This document shows positions 6,530-8,912 of a stretch of 8,912 bases of DNA, one piece after another. The DNA is from Chloroflexota bacterium (GTDB lineage: Bacteria > Chloroflexota > Anaerolineae > CG2-30-64-16): positions 1-8,912 of the forward strand of contig JAKPQT010000250.1 of assembly GCA_029555885.1 (NCBI GenBank), written 5' to 3'. A program made the position numbers and the translations under genes. The notes under the pieces were generated by a model. The model saw only the letters and a program-made list of their open reading frames with translations. It did not search any database and was not told the origin of the DNA. Within the stretch, counting starts at the first letter, position 1, and each line of letters begins with the position of its first letter.

Positions 6530-7120
6530 GTGGAGATCACCGCAGCTATGGTTAAGGACCTGCGCGCGCTCAGCGGCGCGGGGGTTTTGGAATGCCGCAA
6601 GGCGCTGGAAGCGGCCGGGGGCGATTTCAACAAGGCAGCCGAGTTGTTGCGCGAGAAGGGTCTGGCCGTGGCGGCCAAAAAGGCCAACCGCGAAGCCCGC
6701 GAAGGGCTCATCGGCCATTACATTCACATGGGCAGCAAGGTCGCCGGGCTGGTCGAGGTCAACTGCGAGTCTGACTTCGTGGCCCGCACCGAGCAGTTCC
6801 AGACGCTCTGCAAGGACCTGGCGATGCAGGTCGTGGCCGCCCGGCCTATCTATGCCCGCATCGAGGACATTCCGGCGGACGTGGTGGAGCAGCAGCGAAC
6901 GCAGTTCCGCGCTGAGGTCGATGCCAGCAAGCCGGCCGAGGTCGTGGAGCGCATCGTCGAAGGCAAGATGGCGAAGTTCTACGAGGAAAGCGTCCTGCTG
7001 GAGCAGCCGTTCATCAAGGACGAAGGCGTGCGCATTAAGGACCTGATTACGCAGACGATTGCGAAGCTGGGCGAGAATATCGTCGTCCGGCGCTTCAGCC
7101 GCCTCGAAGTCGGCGGCTGA
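6530..7120 (+). CDS. tsf: Elongation factor Ts, short form, 196 aa
   Basis: The guanine-nucleotide exchange factor that recycles EF-Tu-GDP to EF-Tu-GTP in elongation. The N-terminal UBA-like domain carries [21 protein letters not shown] (7-27) and [15 protein letters not shown]. The core has [20 protein letters not shown] and the EF-Tu-contacting [12 protein letters not shown] (79-90, usually TDFVA). The end holds [20 protein letters not shown] and [11 protein letters not shown]. Its length is that of the short form found, for example, in Thermus (about 196), with a reduced core compared with E. coli (~283). The start is GTG at 6530, 6 bases after AAGGAG (6518-6523), which overlaps the rpsB stop codon; the two genes are tightly coupled. 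The next gene starts 6 bp after the stop. Confidence 0.97.
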   Translation: MEITAAMVKDLRALSGAGVLECRKALEAAGGDFNKAAELLREKGLAVAAKKANREAREGLIGHYIHMGSKVAGLVEVNCESDFVARTEQFQTLCKDLAMQVVAARPIYARIEDIPADVVEQQRTQFRAEVDASKPAEVVERIVEGKMAKFYEESVLLEQPFIKDEGVRIKDLITQTIAKLGENIVVRRFSRLEVGG

Positions 7121-7126
7121 GCCGGC

Positions 7127-7843
7127 ATGAGTGCTCTCCGCTATCGCCGCATTTTGCTGAAGCTGGGGGGCGAGGCCCTGGCCGGCGAGGGTGGTTTTGG
7201 CATTGATCCCCATCAAGCCAACATCGTCGCCGGCAAGATTCGCCGCCTGCTGGATATGGGCGCAGAAGTCGCGGTCGTCATCGGGGCGGGGAACCTCTGG
7301 CGCGGGAAGGACGGCCAGGAACACGGCATGGAGCACGTCACCGCCGACCACATGGGGATGTTGGCGACGGTGATGAATGCGCTGGCCCTGGCCGATGCCC
7401 TGCGCCGCTTCGGCATCGAACCCCGGGTGATGACGGCCATCGAAATGCAGAGCGTAGCGGAGCCATACATCCGCGGCCGGGCCGTCCGGCACCTGGAAAA
7501 GGGCTACGTTATCCTGCTCGCTGCGGGCACGGGCAACCCATACTTCACCACAGATACAGCCGCCGCGTTGCGCGCCATGGAAATCCACGCGGAAGTCGTC
7601 ATCAAGGCGACCAAGGTGGACGGCGTATACGACAAGGACCCCAAGCGCAACCCGGATGCCAAACGGTTTGAGCGCATGACCTACATCCAAGCCCTCAACA
7701 TGCGCGTCGGCGTCATGGATAACACCGCGCTCACACTGTGCATGGACAACGACCTGCCGATTATCGTTCTGGACCTGTGGCAGCCAAATGCGGTCGAACA
7801 GGCTGTGCTCGGCGAACCGGTCGGCACGCTGGTCAGCGCGTAG
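7127..7843 (+). CDS. pyrH: Uridylate (UMP) kinase, 238 aa
   Basis: Phosphorylates UMP to UDP with ATP, feeding pyrimidine nucleotide and cell-wall precursor synthesis; the bacterial enzyme is a hexamer of amino-acid-kinase fold. Motifs in order: [13 protein letters not shown] (8-20, phosphate-binding Lys12), [14 protein letters not shown] (50-63), [18 protein letters not shown] (75-92), [19 protein letters not shown] (132-150), and [16 protein letters not shown] (161-176). The end contains [20 protein letters not shown]. The region before TGNPYF reads LLAAGTG where many homologues have FGGGTG or AGGTG, a mild variation. Full family length. The ATG at 7127 lies 6 bp after the tsf stop with only a weak ribosome-binding site, so coupling to tsf translation is likely. 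Confidence 0.97.
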   Translation: MSALRYRRILLKLGGEALAGEGGFGIDPHQANIVAGKIRRLLDMGAEVAVVIGAGNLWRGKDGQEHGMEHVTADHMGMLATVMNALALADALRRFGIEPRVMTAIEMQSVAEPYIRGRAVRHLEKGYVILLAAGTGNPYFTTDTAAALRAMEIHAEVVIKATKVDGVYDKDPKRNPDAKRFERMTYIQALNMRVGVMDNTALTLCMDNDLPIIVLDLWQPNAVEQAVLGEPVGTLVSA

Positions 7844-7910
7844 CCAGCAGCCACGGACCGCAGTCAACGACAACGACGTCGCCGTTATCCACCACCAAAA
7901 GGAGTGTCTC

Positions 7911-8468
7911 GTGATCAAAGATGTTCTGCAAGATGCTCGCGAGCGTATGCACAAGACCGTTGAGTCCCTGCAGAACGACCTGCGGGGCATTCGTACAGGC
8001 CGCGCCTCGCCCGCGCTGCTCGAAGGCGTCCGGGTCGACTACTACGGCACGCCGACCGGCCTGAACCAACTGGCCGGCGTCACGGCGCCGGAGCCGCGGC
8101 TGCTCGTCATCCGCCCCTGGGATCGCTCGACCATCGGGGCCATCGAGAAGGCCATCCTGAAGTCGGACTTGGGGCTCAACCCCAACAACGACGGGCAGGT
8201 CATTCGCTTGATCATCCCGCAGCTCACCGAAGAGCGCCGCCGCGATCTGAGCAAGCAGGTCGCGAAGCGGGTCGAGGAGGCGCGCGTTTCCGTGCGCAAT
8301 ATCCGCCGCGACGCGATCGACATGCTGCGTGACCTCGAAAAAGAGAAGGTGATCAGCGAGGACGACGAGGAAGAGGGCAGCAAGAAGGTGCAGGAGCTGA
8401 CGGACGATTACGTCAAGCAAATCAACGAGGTCGGCAAGGCCAAGGAAGCCGAAATCCTCGAAGGATGA
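7911..8468 (+). CDS. frr: Ribosome recycling factor, 185 aa
   Basis: Works with EF-G to split post-termination ribosomes. The frame is open from 7788, overlapping pyrH, but the GTG at 7911 is the start. A perfect AAAAGGAG (7897-7904) lies 6 bases upstream, and the resulting 185 residues is exactly the usual length. Conserved stretches are [19 protein letters not shown] (22-40), [38 protein letters not shown] (59-82), [26 protein letters not shown], and VRNIRRDA. The three-helix bundle is formed by both ends and the small beta domain lies between. A 67-bp gap separates it from pyrH; I see no promoter or terminator there. Confidence 0.97.
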   Translation: MIKDVLQDARERMHKTVESLQNDLRGIRTGRASPALLEGVRVDYYGTPTGLNQLAGVTAPEPRLLVIRPWDRSTIGAIEKAILKSDLGLNPNNDGQVIRLIIPQLTEERRRDLSKQVAKRVEEARVSVRNIRRDAIDMLRDLEKEKVISEDDEEEGSKKVQELTDDYVKQINEVGKAKEAEILEG

Positions 8469-8496
8469 TGGATTGTCCAGCCTGAAAGGCCCCTCT

Positions 8497-8694
8497 ATGC
8501 CGAGCCAAACCTGGCGTGAACGTTACCCGGAGATCACGCGCGTGCCTTACCATGTTGGCATCATCATGGACGGCAACGGCCGGTGGGCGCAAGGCCGCGG
8601 CCTGCCCCGGCTGGCAGGCCACAAGGCCGGCACGGAGAACATCCGGCGCGTCCTGCGCGCGGCGACCGACTTCGGCATCAGAGTCCTCACCATT
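8497..8694 (+). pseudogene. uppS: Undecaprenyl diphosphate synthase, N-terminal ~66 codons only, broken at a junction
   Basis: The enzyme adds eight isoprene units in cis to farnesyl diphosphate, making the lipid carrier for peptidoglycan. The start of the protein is clear: [20 protein letters not shown] (18-37, catalytic Asp25), [20 protein letters not shown] and FGIRVLTI (59-66). In intact enzymes this is followed by YAFSTENW and a further ~170 residues; here none of it appears. I chose the ATG at 8497 because AAAGG (8485-8489) is well placed; a TTG at 8473 in frame is the alternative. The frame continues without a stop to 8808, but after about 8690 it encodes unrelated sequence of much lower GC. 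The gene is in its usual place after frr, so the real genome probably has a full copy. I read the break as an assembly joint. Confidence 0.9.
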
Positions 8695-8695
8695 C
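8680..8695. other. Junction between two unrelated DNAs
   Basis: The composition changes sharply here. By hand count 8641-8690 has 35 G/C of 50 (70%), and 8701-8912 has 87 of 212 (41%). To the left the codons encode UppS; to the right they encode a carotenoid-pathway membrane protein. The exact point cannot be fixed because both sides can supply codons such as acc att. No direct repeat, transposase or inverted terminal repeat is visible at the join. Confidence 0.85.
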
Positions 8696-8808
8696 CAATT
8701 GAAGATTTCGCATATGGTTTTAGCCTGATTTTGTTCGTCTTGCTAATCCGGGAGCGATTAAAAAAATGGCACCTTACCCAGATAATGTTGAAATATGGAG
8801 TTCATTAG
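8692..8808 (+). CDS. C-terminal fragment of a lycopene-cyclase-domain protein (foreign segment)
   Basis: In the same frame as the broken uppS, the sequence reads [20 protein letters not shown], then [18 protein letters not shown] and a TAG. The P(I/V)E(D/E)F motif followed by one hydrophobic helix resembles the second half of the small integral lycopene cyclases (CrtYc/CrtYd, CarR type). These convert linear lycopene to cyclic carotenes, and the motif contains residues conserved in that family. Only about 38 codons are present, so the call rests on one motif plus a suitable neighbour. It is preceded by UppS codons, so its own start lies elsewhere. AT-rich codon use (aaa, att, tta) differs from all genes to its left. 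Confidence 0.6.
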   Translation: MPIEDFAYGFSLILFVLLIRERLKKWHLTQIMLKYGVH

Positions 8809-8912
8809 AGTTAGACCCAGAGAGGTATCGCTTTTTTTTGTGATATTTTATTTGGTTGGGGCCACCGGGCTTCTCCTGCCATTTAGTTTTCCCTGGTTTG
8901 TTAAGCTTACCC
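8795..8912 (+). CDS. N-terminus of a CruF/DUF422-like carotenoid biosynthesis protein, runs off the window
   Basis: An ATG at 8795 overlaps the preceding frame by 14 bp and opens a frame that stays open to the edge: [20 protein letters not shown], then [20 protein letters not shown] charged start followed by a helix of the type FYLVGxxGLLLP and a FxxLTP-like end is how I remember the first membrane segment of the carotenoid biosynthesis protein family (DUF422), which includes the C-50/C-40 carotenoid hydratase CruF. Only 39 residues are visible. The overlap with a lycopene-cyclase-like end supports a carotenoid operon. The ribosome-binding site is weak, so translational coupling is likely. 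The assignment is tentative. Confidence 0.5.
   Translation, partial: MEFIRVRPREVSLFFVIFYLVGATGLLLPFSFPWFVKLT

Noticed and set aside
7844..7910. Internal promoter or terminator between pyrH and frr
   Set aside because: No -10-like TA-rich hexamer with a partner -35 and no stable inverted repeat was seen; only the Shine-Dalgarno of frr stands out.
6524..7990. A 488-codon open frame on the minus strand across tsf, pyrH and frr
   Set aside because: It lies wholly antisense to three certain genes, has no recognisable domain, and is what GC-rich codon bias produces on the opposite strand.
8473..8808. A 111-residue intact protein with UppS and membrane parts, as a natural fusion
   Set aside because: The abrupt GC change, loss of the UppS core and a match of the second part to the end of another family make a joint much more likely than a functional fusion.
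8695..8912. An insertion sequence interrupting uppS
   Set aside because: No terminal inverted repeat or transposase frame is visible, and the sequence encodes carotenoid-type membrane proteins instead.

Overview
The window looks like a GC-rich bacterial chromosome, most probably from the phylum Chloroflexota (Anaerolineae-like), recovered from a metagenome or draft assembly. Two things point there. The housekeeping genes are GC-rich with frequent GTG starts. The large secreted protein ends in a Thr/Pro/Ser-rich linker followed by a terminal YLPLV-type tail, a C-terminus I associate with exported Chloroflexota proteins. The lineage call is inference and no search was run.

Layout, left to right. 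(1) 1-185: the 3' end of a cyclophilin-type peptidyl-prolyl isomerase, closed by a perfect 18-bp hairpin. (2) 321-2467, plus strand: a compact run of a VTT/DedA-like membrane protein, an unrecognised 148-residue membrane protein, and ribonuclease Z (tRNA 3'-end processing). (3) 2474-2716, minus strand: a small four-cysteine Trm112-like protein with a GTG start, a good Shine-Dalgarno and a promoter; it converges on rnz with 6 bp between them. (4) 2796-2877: a large composite inverted repeat. (5) 2894-5224, minus strand: a 776-residue secreted protein of about 14 units of ~48 residues (a predicted beta-propeller type surface protein), with its own extended -10 promoter. (6) 5386-5562: a divergent region with a strong promoter and a structured leader. 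(7) 5563-8694, plus strand: the classic translation/cell-envelope cluster rpsB-tsf-pyrH-frr-uppS, coding for ribosomal protein S2, EF-Ts, UMP kinase, ribosome recycling factor and the start of undecaprenyl diphosphate synthase.

The most striking feature is at the right edge. uppS is intact for its first ~65 codons, including the catalytic MDGNGRW motif. At about 8680-8695 the sequence then switches abruptly from ~70% GC to ~41% GC and to unrelated coding sequence. What follows reads as the C-terminal end of a lycopene-cyclase-domain protein, overlapped by the start of a CruF/DUF422-like carotenoid biosynthesis protein. The fused reading frame is most simply an assembly chimera between two organisms; a real recombination is the alternative.

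I do not see a convincing new multi-gene system. The best leads are the repeat-built surface protein with its tail motif, the chimeric end, the composite hairpin repeat, the rpsB leader structure and the ~90-residue acidic extension of S2.
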